Assembly (NCBI GenBank): GCA_041484845.1
Contig: JBGPIK010000031.1
Coordinates: forward strand, 1-29,685
DNA length: 29,685 nucleotides
Reading direction: 5' to 3'
Source of the DNA: JBGPIK01 sp041484845
GTDB taxonomy: Bacteria; Desulfobacterota; Binatia; UBA9968
Numbering within the stretch: position 1 is the stretch's first letter; each line of letters opens with the position of its first letter. This document shows, piece by piece, positions 15,561-23,527 of this stretch. The notes beneath the pieces were generated by a model, which saw nothing but the letters and a program-made list of their open reading frames with translations, was not told the origin of the DNA and searched no databases. The translations under genes and the position numbers were made by a program.

Positions 15561-15623
15561 TTGAGGGGCTAGTGGCCGAAAGGCCGTGGGGGTTCAAATC
15601 CCCCTCCTCGCACCATATTTTCA
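15561..15623 (+). repeat. attR: right 63-bp direct repeat (tRNA-Leu 3' fragment)
   Basis: Identical to 5981-6043. It lacks the 5' half of the tRNA (no acceptor 5' strand or D-arm), so it is not a second tRNA gene. It marks the original tRNA 3' end displaced by integration. Confidence 0.95.
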
Positions 15624-15722
15624 CAAATACTTCTCCTTTCCACCCATACGTGTTAACGCTGACCCGATTGTTTTTGAGTCTGGGAAAACTCCCCTTAGAA
15701 TTTGCCATTTTTGTCAGGCGCA

Positions 15723-15735
15723 GACAGTGACTGTC
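15723..15735. promoter_or_regulatory. Palindrome upstream of a sigma-54 promoter, possible activator site
   Basis: GACAG-TGA-CTGTC, with a further TGTC about 9 bases upstream at 15713-15715 forming a second, looser TGTC/GACA inverted pair. It lies about 90-100 bases before the sigma-54-like promoter, the usual distance for an enhancer-binding protein. The assignment is inference. Confidence 0.3.
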
Positions 15736-15822
15736 GATTTTTGCCCTGCACACTCTGAATTGCATTACGTTCTGACCTGTGCAGTCGTTTAAAAATCAGC
15801 ACCTTATCGAAAGCTTACCTTC

Positions 15823-15838
15823 TGGCATACCGCTTGCT
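15823..15838 (+). promoter_or_regulatory. Sigma-54 (-24/-12) promoter for the HTH gene
   Basis: TGGCAT-ACCGC-TTGCT: the invariant GG and GC are exactly 10 bases apart, and both halves are close to TGGCAC/TTGCA. Expected transcription start near 15849. A GGGGAG ribosome site (15854-15859) and the ATG at 15869 follow at proper distances. Confidence 0.65.
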
Positions 15839-15868
15839 CAATCTGAAACAATTGGGGAGCGCCAACTT

Positions 15869-16072
15869 ATGAAACAAAACGAAACAGCAATCAAGTTACT
15901 AACCCTCGCCGAAGCCGCTACTATCTTGAAGATTTCAAAGCGCACCCTCCACAGGATGATCCAGCATAAGCAAATACCGGCTTTCAAAGTCGGCGGTCAG
16001 TGGCGCATTCTAGAGAGCCGCTTTCATGAGTGGGTTCAGGACGAAGAGAACCTGACGTCTAAGGCAAGTTAG
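15869..16072 (+). CDS. Excisionase/MerR-type helix-turn-helix DNA-binding protein
   Basis: A 67-residue protein started at ATG 15869 because GGGGAG lies 9 bases before it; the frame is open to 15779 but without a ribosome site. LLTLAEAATILKISKRTLHR followed by MIQHKQIPAFKVGGQWRI is the diagnostic 'excisionase family DNA-binding domain' (HTH_17): a winged HTH with the xKVGxxWRI wing. Such proteins act as Xis-type directionality factors or as small transcription regulators. It lies outside attR, so it is not obviously the island's own Xis. The sigma-54 promoter suggests regulated expression, and it may control the c-di-GMP gene downstream. Confidence 0.8.
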   Translation: MKQNETAIKLLTLAEAATILKISKRTLHRMIQHKQIPAFKVGGQWRILESRFHEWVQDEENLTSKAS

Positions 16073-16324
16073 CTCTTGCGCCCGGCCATTCCCGAGCTGC
16101 CTCAAAACCGTCAATCGACTGCCTGTTGCGTTCAATTTCCTAGGGGACTCAAGAACGTATTGGCATATACGACCCATTGCTAACAGGGGTCTCATCGTTT
16201 AACCTTTGAAACAATCAAGAAATTGAGTTTTTCCTTTTTTGATGCCCGCCGGCCAAAGGAAAATCTTAGTTACCTTCGAGTATCGCGCTTTCGTATCGGT
16301 AAACGACAAGTCCCGAGCTTCTCA

Positions 16325-18052
16325 ATGGGCCAAACGCTCCGCATACTATTCATAAGCGATTCGAATGAAAGCACCTCGGACCTGCTCGGGTTGCTCCGTC
16401 ACGACGGCTATATTCCCGTATGGCAAAGAGTGAATTCATTCGAGGCCTTTAGCGTGGCTTTGGCGCAGCAGTCCTGGGACGTCGTTCTGGCCGATGCAAA
16501 GGTGGCGCAACTTTTTAGCGGCGCCGTCATTGAGCTGCTCGACAAAAGCAAAATAAATGTGCCGTTCATTTCACTTTCCGATGGAACTTTAAGTGGCAAT
16601 GGCCAACCCCCTGCTAGCGGGCTGATCAAAACCGAAAAAGATAACGCGCAAAACCTGCTGCGAGCCATCAGACGCAAGACTTACCGTGTGACAAAACGCA
16701 GACAAGGGGCGAGGCTGGACCGGATGCTGCGCTATCTTGCCGAGTATGATCCACTGACGAATTTACCGAATCGCAATCGATTTCGTGAGTCTTTGCGGCG
16801 ATCGGTCGAATCAAACTGCGGAACCCGTCCCGCAATCGCGCTGCTGGTGCTGGGATTGGACCGTTTTCGGGAAATCAACCACACCCTGGGTCCAAAGAAC
16901 GGGGATCTTCTGTTGCGGGAAGTCGCCCGACGTTTTGCGGATGTCTCGAACGGACTAGCCTTGACAGCGCGCTTCGGCGCAGACGAATTCGCCGCGATAG
17001 TTCCAAGGACTCGGATAAGAAATATCGGCGCCTTTTGTTCTCGTATCGTGAAAACGGTTGAAGCGCCATTTATCATCCATGATCTTCCCATCGATCTTTC
17101 CGCCAGCATCGGTGTCGTGTTAGTCCCAGAACACGGTCAAGACGTGGATCTTCTCTTTCAACGCGCAAACATTGCGTTGGAATTAGCCAAACAATCCGGA
17201 CGGGGTTATGTGATCTATGAACCAACCACTGATCCTTACAGTCAACAAAAGCTCGTCTATCTTGGCGGGATGCGCAATGCGATCGAACAGGACCAATTAG
17301 TTCTTTATTATCAACCCAAGATTGATTTCCAAAGTTGCCGTGTTCGTGGAGTTGAAGCGCTGGTACGGTGGAATCATCCTAATGTCGGGTTGGTCCCCCC
17401 CAACCAGTTTATATATATAGCCGAACGGACCGGCTTAATTCATGCGTTGAGCCGATGGGTTTTACGAGCGGCCTTGGATCAGTGCCAAATCTGGCGTAAC
17501 GCCGGCCTTGACATCACGGTGGCCGTGAATCTTTCGCCGCGCAATCTCCACGATCATCAGCTTGCAAAATACATCGCTCGACTTTTGCATGAGCGCGGTT
17601 TGTCTCCCCGTGCTTTGGAAATTGAGATCACAGAAACCATGGTCATGGGAGACAGCGTGCACGTATTAGCTGCTCTCACCCGATTGAGCGAAATGGGTGT
17701 GCGCGCCTACGTCGATGATTTTGGGACTGGATATTCGTCTCTGGGTCATCTAAAAAAATTGCCGGTCTCGGGAATTAAGATCGACAAATCGTTTGTCAGT
17801 GAAATGACACGCGATGAAAATGACGCTGTCATTGTGCGCTCCACCATCGATCTCGGCCACAATCTGGGGCTCGAAGTTGTGGCGGAGGGAGTGGAGTCCC
17901 CCGAAATTTGGGGCCGCCTAAGCGGTCTCGGTTGCGACGGCGCTCAGGGCTATTATATGAGCCGACCGAAACCGCCTGAGGAATTGGACCGCTGGTTCGC
18001 GGAGTCACCGTGGGGGATTAAAGCTTCAAGGCTAAGAAAAAAGAACCATTGA
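16325..18052 (+). CDS. Receiver-like / GGDEF / EAL c-di-GMP phosphodiesterase
   Basis: A 575-residue protein from ATG 16325; a TTG at 16223 in frame would add 34 residues upstream of the receiver-like fold. Residues 1-120 resemble a response-regulator receiver (TLRILFISDSNES, SWDVVLADAK) but lack the normal acidic pocket and Lys pattern. The GGDEF domain (about 135-300) has LAEYDPLTNLPNRNRF and a degenerate FGADEF signature, so it is probably not a cyclase. The EAL domain (about 320-560) keeps all catalytic landmarks: VEALVRW, AVNLSPRNL, EIEITETM, YVDDFGTGYSSL, IKIDKSF, VVAEGVES and DGAQGYYMSRP. It likely hydrolyses c-di-GMP, with the GGDEF domain as a possible GTP sensor. No membrane helix is seen. 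Confidence 0.92.
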   Translation: MGQTLRILFISDSNESTSDLLGLLRHDGYIPVWQRVNSFEAFSVALAQQSWDVVLADAKVAQLFSGAVIELLDKSKINVPFISLSDGTLSGNGQPPASGLIKTEKDNAQNLLRAIRRKTYRVTKRRQGARLDRMLRYLAEYDPLTNLPNRNRFRESLRRSVESNCGTRPAIALLVLGLDRFREINHTLGPKNGDLLLREVARRFADVSNGLALTARFGADEFAAIVPRTRIRNIGAFCSRIVKTVEAPFIIHDLPIDLSASIGVVLVPEHGQDVDLLFQRANIALELAKQSGRGYVIYEPTTDPYSQQKLVYLGGMRNAIEQDQLVLYYQPKIDFQSCRVRGVEALVRWNHPNVGLVPPNQFIYIAERTGLIHALSRWVLRAALDQCQIWRNAGLDITVAVNLSPRNLHDHQLAKYIARLLHERGLSPRALEIEITETMVMGDSVHVLAALTRLSEMGVRAYVDDFGTGYSSLGHLKKLPVSGIKIDKSFVSEMTRDENDAVIVRSTIDLGHNLGLEVVAEGVESPEIWGRLSGLGCDGAQGYYMSRPKPPEELDRWFAESPWGIKASRLRKKNH

Positions 18053-18087
18053 GTGCGTCATCGCATCATGTTATATGGCTCGACTGA

Positions 18088-19560
18088 TCAGCTTTCCCGT
18101 ATTTTTTTGAAACCATAGTCCTCCCAATTCTTAACGACGCGGTCCTGCACGTCTTTTGGCCATAGATTCTCGAATGTCGCTTTTATGGGAATAGTTTCCT
18201 GCGGCCAGTCTTTAGGCCATGTGCAATCGAAGATGACCCCAGCCGCGTCGCCGATCAGTCGCTCCTTAGCCGGCAAAAACGGCAATAATACCGGGAACCC
18301 GGGATTATGCGAAACCTTATGGATTCCATTGACCGGGTGACACTTTGTCGTCATGGCATGGAGCACTTCGTCCATATTCGTGGGATCTACGTCCGCGTCC
18401 ACGATAACGATGTAATAGGTAAAGAGGCCCGGCTTTGTCGCCCATAACGCGTGCGCTACACGCCGAGCGAAGTTTATGAATGGGACTTCAGTCGAGACCA
18501 CGGCCATGTGGCCTACGCCATAAGGAGGGCAGAAAACGCTTTTTACCGGCAGCCCGAGCTTTCTGAGCTCCGCGAATATTTCTGCGCCTTTGATGAGAGC
18601 GGTGGCCGTTTGGCCTTCATGAATCGGCATCCCCATATTGGAAAAAGGCAAGATCGGATCCTTACGATGGGTAATCGCTTTGATCTTCAATATTGGTTTC
18701 GGCGAAGACTTTCCGGCTTCGTATCCCATATATTCGCCGAAAGGCCCTTCCACTCTGCGCTCGTGCGGCAAGACTTCGCCTTCGATAATAATCTCAGCGC
18801 TGGCGGGAACCTCCAGATCGATAGTCTCGCATTTCACCAACGGAATCGGCGCTTCCTGTAACGCGCCGGCGACTTCAACTTCATTAACGTATGGCGGCAA
18901 TTGGACGCAACTGACGAGGGGAATCACGGGTTGCCCTCCAATAGCGACAGCCACGGGCATAGGGGAATTCATGGCTTCATATTTTTGATACATCTGGCCG
19001 ATATGCTGCTGCAGGGGGAAAAGGCAACCCAGCGTATTGCGATCATGGACCATCAGTCGGTACATCCCCCAGTTTACCCATGAACTGTCTGGATCTTTCG
19101 TAATGACGGTGTGCCAGGTGCCGACATAGCGGCCGCCGTCGCCGCCGTGAATGAGTGGGATGGGAAATTTTAGAACGTCAATGTCGTCACCTAGCAAAAT
19201 AATTTCCTTACAGGGCGCGGTCTTCACCGAAACCGGCGGGATCAGCTTCTCTTTGCGCCGCAGATACGTCTGCATGATCTCTTTTGCCGATGTGCTCGGC
19301 GGTAGACGCAGCGCGATCGCCGTGCGCGCGAACAATGAATGCCCGGGATGACGACTTGCACCCAATGGCGCGCCGAGCGCGCGAAATCCTTTAGGATAGC
19401 CTCTTACATTTTCGAATAGCGCCGCCGGCGCGCCCAGATCGTAACATCGGCGCGTGATCGCTCCCATCTCCAAATTCCAATCCACTTCCGCGCCGATGCG
19501 CTGAAGCTCTTCATACTCTTCGAGAATGTCTAAGTAATCCCTGAGATCGTCGATTTCCAT
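18088..19560 (-). CDS. UbiD-family (prFMN-dependent) decarboxylase
   Basis: A 490-residue enzyme of the usual UbiD length. The catalytic region shows VNWGMYRLMVHDRNTLG (the conserved Arg near residue 168) and LPHERRVEGPFGEYMGY (Glu near 271 and 276), together matching the Arg-Glu-Glu triad of the family. Members reversibly decarboxylate aromatic or unsaturated acids with prenylated FMN made by a UbiX partner; no ubiX lies in this window. Whether it acts in ubiquinone synthesis or in aromatic catabolism cannot be told; the catabolic neighbours favour the latter. It faces the c-di-GMP gene and diverges from the bactofilin gene. Confidence 0.93.
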   Translation of the reverse strand: MEIDDLRDYLDILEEYEELQRIGAEVDWNLEMGAITRRCYDLGAPAALFENVRGYPKGFRALGAPLGASRHPGHSLFARTAIALRLPPSTSAKEIMQTYLRRKEKLIPPVSVKTAPCKEIILLGDDIDVLKFPIPLIHGGDGGRYVGTWHTVITKDPDSSWVNWGMYRLMVHDRNTLGCLFPLQQHIGQMYQKYEAMNSPMPVAVAIGGQPVIPLVSCVQLPPYVNEVEVAGALQEAPIPLVKCETIDLEVPASAEIIIEGEVLPHERRVEGPFGEYMGYEAGKSSPKPILKIKAITHRKDPILPFSNMGMPIHEGQTATALIKGAEIFAELRKLGLPVKSVFCPPYGVGHMAVVSTEVPFINFARRVAHALWATKPGLFTYYIVIVDADVDPTNMDEVLHAMTTKCHPVNGIHKVSHNPGFPVLLPFLPAKERLIGDAAGVIFDCTWPKDWPQETIPIKATFENLWPKDVQDRVVKNWEDYGFKKIRES

Positions 19561-19619
19561 GTCGGGTCTCCATTTGCCCGCATCCGAGGCGTGACGGGAA
19601 GCATAAATTCGATGCGCTT

Positions 19620-19648
19620 ACTATCTAGGTTAACAGTTAAAGTGTCAA
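19620..19648 (-). promoter_or_regulatory. Candidate sigma-70 promoter for the UbiD gene
   Basis: On the minus strand, TTGACA (19648-19643), a 17-base spacer and GATAGT (19625-19620, 4 of 6). It lies 60-88 bases upstream of the UbiD ATG. Confidence 0.5.
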
Positions 19649-19695
19649 GCAATTCAATGGCAGCAAAAAAGATGATATCAGCCATATCTTTTGTG

Positions 19696-19724
19696 TGGAC
19701 AAATTCGCTTCTGTCCTCTATATT
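19696..19724 (+). promoter_or_regulatory. Candidate sigma-70 promoter for the bactofilin gene
   Basis: TGGACA (5 of 6), a 17-base spacer and TATATT (5 of 6), with expected start near 19731. It is followed by the strong ribosome site AGAGGAGA at 19741-19748 and the ATG at 19754. It forms a divergent pair with the UbiD promoter about 50 bases away. Confidence 0.55.
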
Positions 19725-19753
19725 TGGGGCCTTGCGGCAGAGAGGAGAAATTC

Positions 19754-20143
19754 ATGGCAGAAGTAAATAAACCCGCGGGCTCAGGCGCTTACCTCGGACC
19801 GGGAACTAAAATCATTGGCAAGTTACATTTTGATGGACCGGCTACGATAGAGGGCGAGGTTGAAGGCGAAATCATTGCGCTAGCTAATGTAACGATCGCT
19901 CAGGAGGCGACTGTTAAAGGTAAGATCAACGCAGCCTCCATTCTCGTTCAGGGAAAGGTCATGGCGGATATTTTGGCCGAAAAGAAACTTGAGATTCAGT
20001 CGCCAGGTTCTGTCATCGGGGACGTCAACACGCAAAGTTTGATTGTCGCGGACGGAGCGATTCTTGAAGGCCAGGTATCTATGAAAAAAGAGGCTCGCGT
20101 GCTACCCATTCGCCAAGAAGCCAAAAAAGAAAGCGTCTCCTGA
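19754..20143 (+). CDS. Bactofilin (polymer-forming cytoskeletal protein)
   Basis: A 129-residue protein started at the ATG with AGAGGAGA six bases before it; the frame stays open upstream but that part overlaps the promoter. The core is the bactofilin right-handed beta-helix with its six-residue periodicity: LGPGTKIIGKLHFDGPATI, EGEVEGEIIALANVTIAQ, ATVKGKINAASILVQGKV, KLEIQSPGSVIGDVNTQSL and LIVADGAILEGQVSM. Bactofilins assemble into filaments at the membrane and serve in cell shape, stalk or motility functions. It stands alone, with the next gene converging on it 5 bases away. Confidence 0.93.
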   Translation: MAEVNKPAGSGAYLGPGTKIIGKLHFDGPATIEGEVEGEIIALANVTIAQEATVKGKINAASILVQGKVMADILAEKKLEIQSPGSVIGDVNTQSLIVADGAILEGQVSMKKEARVLPIRQEAKKESVS

Positions 20144-20148
20144 CCGTC

Positions 20149-21915
20149 TCACTCGGCGAACAGGGACACAATTCTACGTTCTTTTGCATTAACTAACCCC
20201 CGCGCCGTAATTCTGAGCGCAGGCAGGGTGACAAACGTCAAAAAAGCCAGCGCGTAGAGCGGCTTGTCAAAAGGTGATCCGTATTCTCGTAAGCAGTTTT
20301 GAATTCGCCGTAGCCTCGAGCCCACTTCCCGCCACGGTTGTAAAGAAAAAATCCCGCCAAACGGGAATGCAATCTTTTCGAGTAGCTGGCCATGGTCGAC
20401 GATTGCAATGCCTCCCCCGCATTCAATCAATACATTTGCGCACAGCGCCATATCTTCGTCCCTGCTTCCAACGATCATCAGTGCGTTCTCGTCCAGGTTT
20501 GTCGTCGCGCCAATCGCTCCGAGCTTGGCGCCGAATCCTTTCAAAAACCCCGTCGCTGCTCTTCCACTGCCATGGTGACGATCGAAAACAGCCACTTTCA
20601 GGAGATCCTCATTCAAGTTCGCATCAATGCGACCGCCGTCGGCGCTAACATTCATGACTCTCTCAGCCGTAATCGTTTGGTTAATCAATTCCATAACACG
20701 GATATTTGCCGAATGGGTGGAACAGGGAATATGAAAGATCGCGGGTGCGATATGGGGCGACACTCCGAGGCAGTTCAGCATCTCCTCGGGCAGAGGGGCG
20801 GGATCGCCACTGACAAGTGAGGCGCCTTCATTGCCGACCCTTTTCCCGGCAATCAGAGTCGCATACACATGGCATTGTTCCAGATCATCGAGGAATGCCA
20901 TGTCAGCCCAGCGTCCGGGTGCAATGCCCCCTATTTCCTGTTCTAATCCCGAATAGATGGCCGGGTTGAGCGTCACGGCCTGAATCGCCTGCATTGGCGA
21001 TAGGCCCACCTCCATCGCACGCCGTACCACAAAATCCATATGGCCGCGCTCCGCAACATCATCAGGCGCCATGCTGTCGGTGACTAAAATCAAACGCTGC
21101 AAGTTCACTTTGCGCGCGATCAGCGGCTTTAGCGTCGCTTCCATATCCTGGCGTAACGAGCCTTCGCGCAACATCGTCCAATAACCCAAGCGCAGACGTT
21201 CAAGCGCATCCTCCAGCCGAATCGCTTCGTGGCACGAAGATATTCCAGTGGCCGCAATCGCGCACAGCTTCTGGTCGCGTGCTCCTGAGGTATGGCCATG
21301 GATAATTTGGCGGTTGCACCACGCCAGCTCGATGCTTTCTAGGATATCCTCGTCGCACTGAAGCAACCGCATCCAGGAGACAATCTCCCCCATCCCCAAA
21401 ACCCGCGGATCGTTAAGCGCCTCGGCGATCTCCGCCATAGAAAGGGATGCAGTGGCGCACAGCAAGGGATCCTGCGGCGCCACCATGGAAACCAATGTGT
21501 AGACGCGTACGGGGTGGCGATCCACTTCGTCGAGAAAAAACTTTAGCCCGCGATAGCCAAAGACGGTCGACAATTCGTCGCACGACGCGACCAGCGCCGT
21601 CGTGCCGTGAGGTACAAACGACTGAAGATGCTCGAATGGCCGGCAGTAATGACCGATATGCGTGTGGCCATCGATGAATCCCGGCGCTACATAAAGCCCC
21701 CGCGCATCCAACAACTCTGTTTGCTCGCCGCGCGTGTGTGCCGCGCTAGATCCAACATAGCAAAAGCGCCCATCGATAACGGCAATCTCTACACCTTCAG
21801 CGATCTCACCCGAGTAGACATTGACCAGCGTTCCACCCGTAACGATCAAATCCGCCTTTAACTCACCTAGAGCGCCCCGGATTAAACGCTTTAGCTGTCG
21901 ACTATTTCGAACCAT
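20149..21915 (-). CDS. Adenine-deaminase-family amidohydrolase, divergent active site
   Basis: A 588-residue protein with the length and layout of AdeC/Ade: N-terminal beta domain (ADLIVTGGTLVNVYSGEI), metal-binding GFIDGHTHIGHY (about 79-90), GMGEIVSW, HGHTSGARDQ, ISSCHEAIRL, ILVTDSMAPDDV, then the family-specific C-terminal domain (VAVFDRHHGSGRAATGFL, KGFGAKLGAIGA, GSRDEDMALCANVLIECGGGIA). The usual adenine deaminase signatures are altered: HIESS is HIGHY, DGHAPG is HGHTSG, SDHE is SCHE. Metal ligands are mostly retained but the substrate pocket must differ, so the substrate may not be adenine. Nothing in the neighbourhood indicates purine salvage. Confidence 0.8.
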   Translation of the reverse strand: MVRNSRQLKRLIRGALGELKADLIVTGGTLVNVYSGEIAEGVEIAVIDGRFCYVGSSAAHTRGEQTELLDARGLYVAPGFIDGHTHIGHYCRPFEHLQSFVPHGTTALVASCDELSTVFGYRGLKFFLDEVDRHPVRVYTLVSMVAPQDPLLCATASLSMAEIAEALNDPRVLGMGEIVSWMRLLQCDEDILESIELAWCNRQIIHGHTSGARDQKLCAIAATGISSCHEAIRLEDALERLRLGYWTMLREGSLRQDMEATLKPLIARKVNLQRLILVTDSMAPDDVAERGHMDFVVRRAMEVGLSPMQAIQAVTLNPAIYSGLEQEIGGIAPGRWADMAFLDDLEQCHVYATLIAGKRVGNEGASLVSGDPAPLPEEMLNCLGVSPHIAPAIFHIPCSTHSANIRVMELINQTITAERVMNVSADGGRIDANLNEDLLKVAVFDRHHGSGRAATGFLKGFGAKLGAIGATTNLDENALMIVGSRDEDMALCANVLIECGGGIAIVDHGQLLEKIAFPFGGIFSLQPWREVGSRLRRIQNCLREYGSPFDKPLYALAFLTFVTLPALRITARGLVNAKERRIVSLFAE

Positions 21916-22055
21916 GCGTATCTTCTAACACACCGATGGTTTCGTTACCAAAGTCGTAAACCCGAAAAATGTCTATTCAATAATGTAAACCGCGCAAAAA
22001 TAGGCTTGTTCCACTTCGAGGTTCTCCAATCGAGGCGGGCCAACCGCAGTCGGGT

Positions 22056-22085
22056 TTGACATTTGAAAAACCCGGAGCCTATTTT
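22056..22085 (+). promoter_or_regulatory. Candidate sigma-70 promoter for the amidohydrolase gene
   Basis: A perfect TTGACA (22056-22061), an 18-base spacer and TATTTT (22080-22085, 4 of 6), then an AAAGGTAGAG ribosome site just before the ATG at 22115. It lies in the 199-bp divergent gap with the adenine-deaminase-like gene, for which I see no clear promoter. Confidence 0.5.
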
Positions 22086-22114
22086 AAAATTTAACACCGG
22101 AAAGGTAGAGTCTT

Positions 22115-23032
22115 ATGATCATCGACTGTCATGCACACCTGGTTCCACCAGGCTGGTTTCATCCAAAGTCGCCAAAATCGATTTTTGATATCGAGGGTCT
22201 GTTTCGCCAGCAGGATGAGGCCGGGGTCAACATTACGGTCTTCGGCAATAATTGGATTCGATCACCGGAAGGATATGATCCCCTAAGGGTTGTCCGGGAA
22301 TTCAATGAATTTGCGGCTGAGATGTCGGCAAAACATCCCAACCGGCTGGTGGGTCTCGCCTGCTCAATTCCATTTGGGGACGAACAGATTCTAAGAGAGA
22401 CCGAAAGAGCCGTACGAGAGTATAAACTTCGAGGCATCATGGTGAATACCAGCGTAAACGGCGAATATCTGGATTCGCCGCGAGCCACGTCTTTTTTTGA
22501 GCTGGCCAGCGAGTTGAATGTTCCGCTCTTCATCCATCCGCCCAAATTCACGGTCGGAAATGATAAGATGGAAATTTTTCGGCTGCCCGAATTGGTCGGC
22601 AGGCCTTTTGATACCACTTTATCTCTGACACGTTTTATCTTGAGCGGCGGTTTGGAGAAGTTTCCCAAGCTCAAAATGATTTGCGCCCACGTGGGCGGCG
22701 CGCTGCCGATGTTGCCGGGCAGGTTGGGCTTCGGTTATGAGCTGAGACAAGACATGAGTTTCGGCCCGTGGGAGCCTGACGTCATTACGAGACCCCCTGG
22801 GACCTATATTCAGCAGCTCTATTTCGATACCGTTTCATTTCACCCACCCGCCGTTCAATGCGCCGTCGATACCGTCGGGGTCGATCACGTGGTCTTCGGT
22901 AGCGACTCGCCGCCTGTGCCGATTGCTCTCAAACGCTCGGTGGATGTGGTCCATGCGCTTAAAATCTCTGAAGCCGATAAGCAAAAAATCTTCGGCGGTA
23001 ACGCGGCGGCATTGCTTGGCTTAGCTCCGTAG
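22115..23032 (+). CDS. Amidohydrolase_2 (ACMSD-like) metal-dependent hydrolase/decarboxylase
   Basis: A 305-residue TIM-barrel protein. It begins MIIDCHAHLVPPGW with the Asp-x-His-x-His metal motif, has PLFIHPP (His about 152), MICAHVGGALP (His about 202) and VVFGSDSPPVP (catalytic Asp about 276), and ends with FGGNAAALLGL, the standard amidohydrolase_2 terminus. The family includes 2-amino-3-carboxymuconate-semialdehyde decarboxylase, gamma-resorcylate decarboxylase and related enzymes of aromatic-ring degradation. The exact substrate cannot be read from the sequence. It has its own promoter and stands as a single gene. Confidence 0.88.
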   Translation: MIIDCHAHLVPPGWFHPKSPKSIFDIEGLFRQQDEAGVNITVFGNNWIRSPEGYDPLRVVREFNEFAAEMSAKHPNRLVGLACSIPFGDEQILRETERAVREYKLRGIMVNTSVNGEYLDSPRATSFFELASELNVPLFIHPPKFTVGNDKMEIFRLPELVGRPFDTTLSLTRFILSGGLEKFPKLKMICAHVGGALPMLPGRLGFGYELRQDMSFGPWEPDVITRPPGTYIQQLYFDTVSFHPPAVQCAVDTVGVDHVVFGSDSPPVPIALKRSVDVVHALKISEADKQKIFGGNAAALLGLAP

Positions 23033-23191
23033 ACACGCGTCGATTCCATTCACACGCGAGCGCCGGGAAGTTAACTATTCTTCATCTTACGAGGAAGAAC
23101 CACCGCAGTTCGTCGATTAATGGGTGACCCTGAAATAGCAAAGAGCTAACCCGGTTTTCTCACAGTTAGAGGAAAAACGATGACGCTGTGT

Positions 23192-23368
23192 CGATCGAGA
23201 GGCGAGCTCGGAGGAGCGAGGCACAGAGACGAATAGTCTCAATGCCGTGTTTGGTGCTCGGTTCGCCGCGCGCGTTTTTCCTCAGGCGTTCGCTCCAGCA
23301 ACGCAGTTTGCGGGCCGCTGCGAGGTAATGGCCTATTGCCTCGCTCTGGAGGGCTCGCCTCTCGATCG
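23192..23368. repeat. Large imperfect inverted repeat in an intergenic region
   Basis: A 16-base arm CGATCGAGAGGCGAGC (23192-23207) has its exact reverse complement at 23353-23368; after an 8-base mismatch a further GCGAGGCA / TGCCTCGC pair (23216-23223 and 23337-23344) extends the arms to 32 bases. About 113 bases lie between. The minus strand is open for about 80 codons across it, but no ribosome site or family supports a gene. Confidence 0.6.
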
Positions 23369-23527
23369 CGCTTATACGTGAGAAATTCGGGCTAAGCGGT
23401 AAGAGCAAGTCACCGAATGCTCAAAAAGGCTCCCTGCTCCATGCCCCATGCGAAAAACACAGACCCATTGCCTTTGATCCGGAGGGCTTCGCCCGTCGAT
23501 CGGTGTCACGCGTGAATAGTCCAGGCT
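23332..23527 (+). repeat. Two diverged direct copies of an intergenic repeat
   Basis: Copy 1 (23332-23393) and copy 2 (23464-23527) share, in the same order and spacing, CCyATTGCCT, GGAGGGCT, a GCC/TCGATCG block, ACGyGA and GGCT. The first copy contains the right arm of the inverted repeat above. Apart from these repeats I see nothing coding in 23033-23525. Copy 2 runs to the stop codon of the threonine aldolase gene. Confidence 0.5.

Larger units (their letters stand above)
5981..15623. mobile_element. tRNA-Leu-integrated genomic island (decayed integrative element)
   Basis: The segment is bounded by a perfect 63-bp direct repeat (5981-6043 and 15561-15623) that begins in the anticodon loop of tRNA-Leu and ends just past its CCA. 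The unit length is 9,580 bp. The left copy completes a functional tRNA; the right copy is only a 3' fragment, as expected after integration by a tyrosine recombinase that restores the tRNA. An integrase C-terminal stub lies just inside the left end, pointing toward the tRNA. Matching TGTAAACA direct-repeat pairs lie inside both ends. The cargo is two divergent operons. No complete integrase is left, so the element cannot excise by its own genes. Confidence 0.93.

Noticed and set aside
15541..15615. A second tRNA-Leu gene
   Set aside because: Only the anticodon loop to CCA is present. The 5' acceptor strand and D-arm are missing, so it is the attR copy of the integration repeat.
15869..16072. 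The HTH gene as the island's own excisionase
   Set aside because: It lies outside the right repeat, so it is not part of the bounded element, although a trans-acting role cannot be excluded.
23166..23408. An 80-codon minus-strand reading
   Set aside because: It spans the inverted repeat and is rich in Arg/Leu/Ala as expected from GC-rich repeat DNA; no ribosome site.
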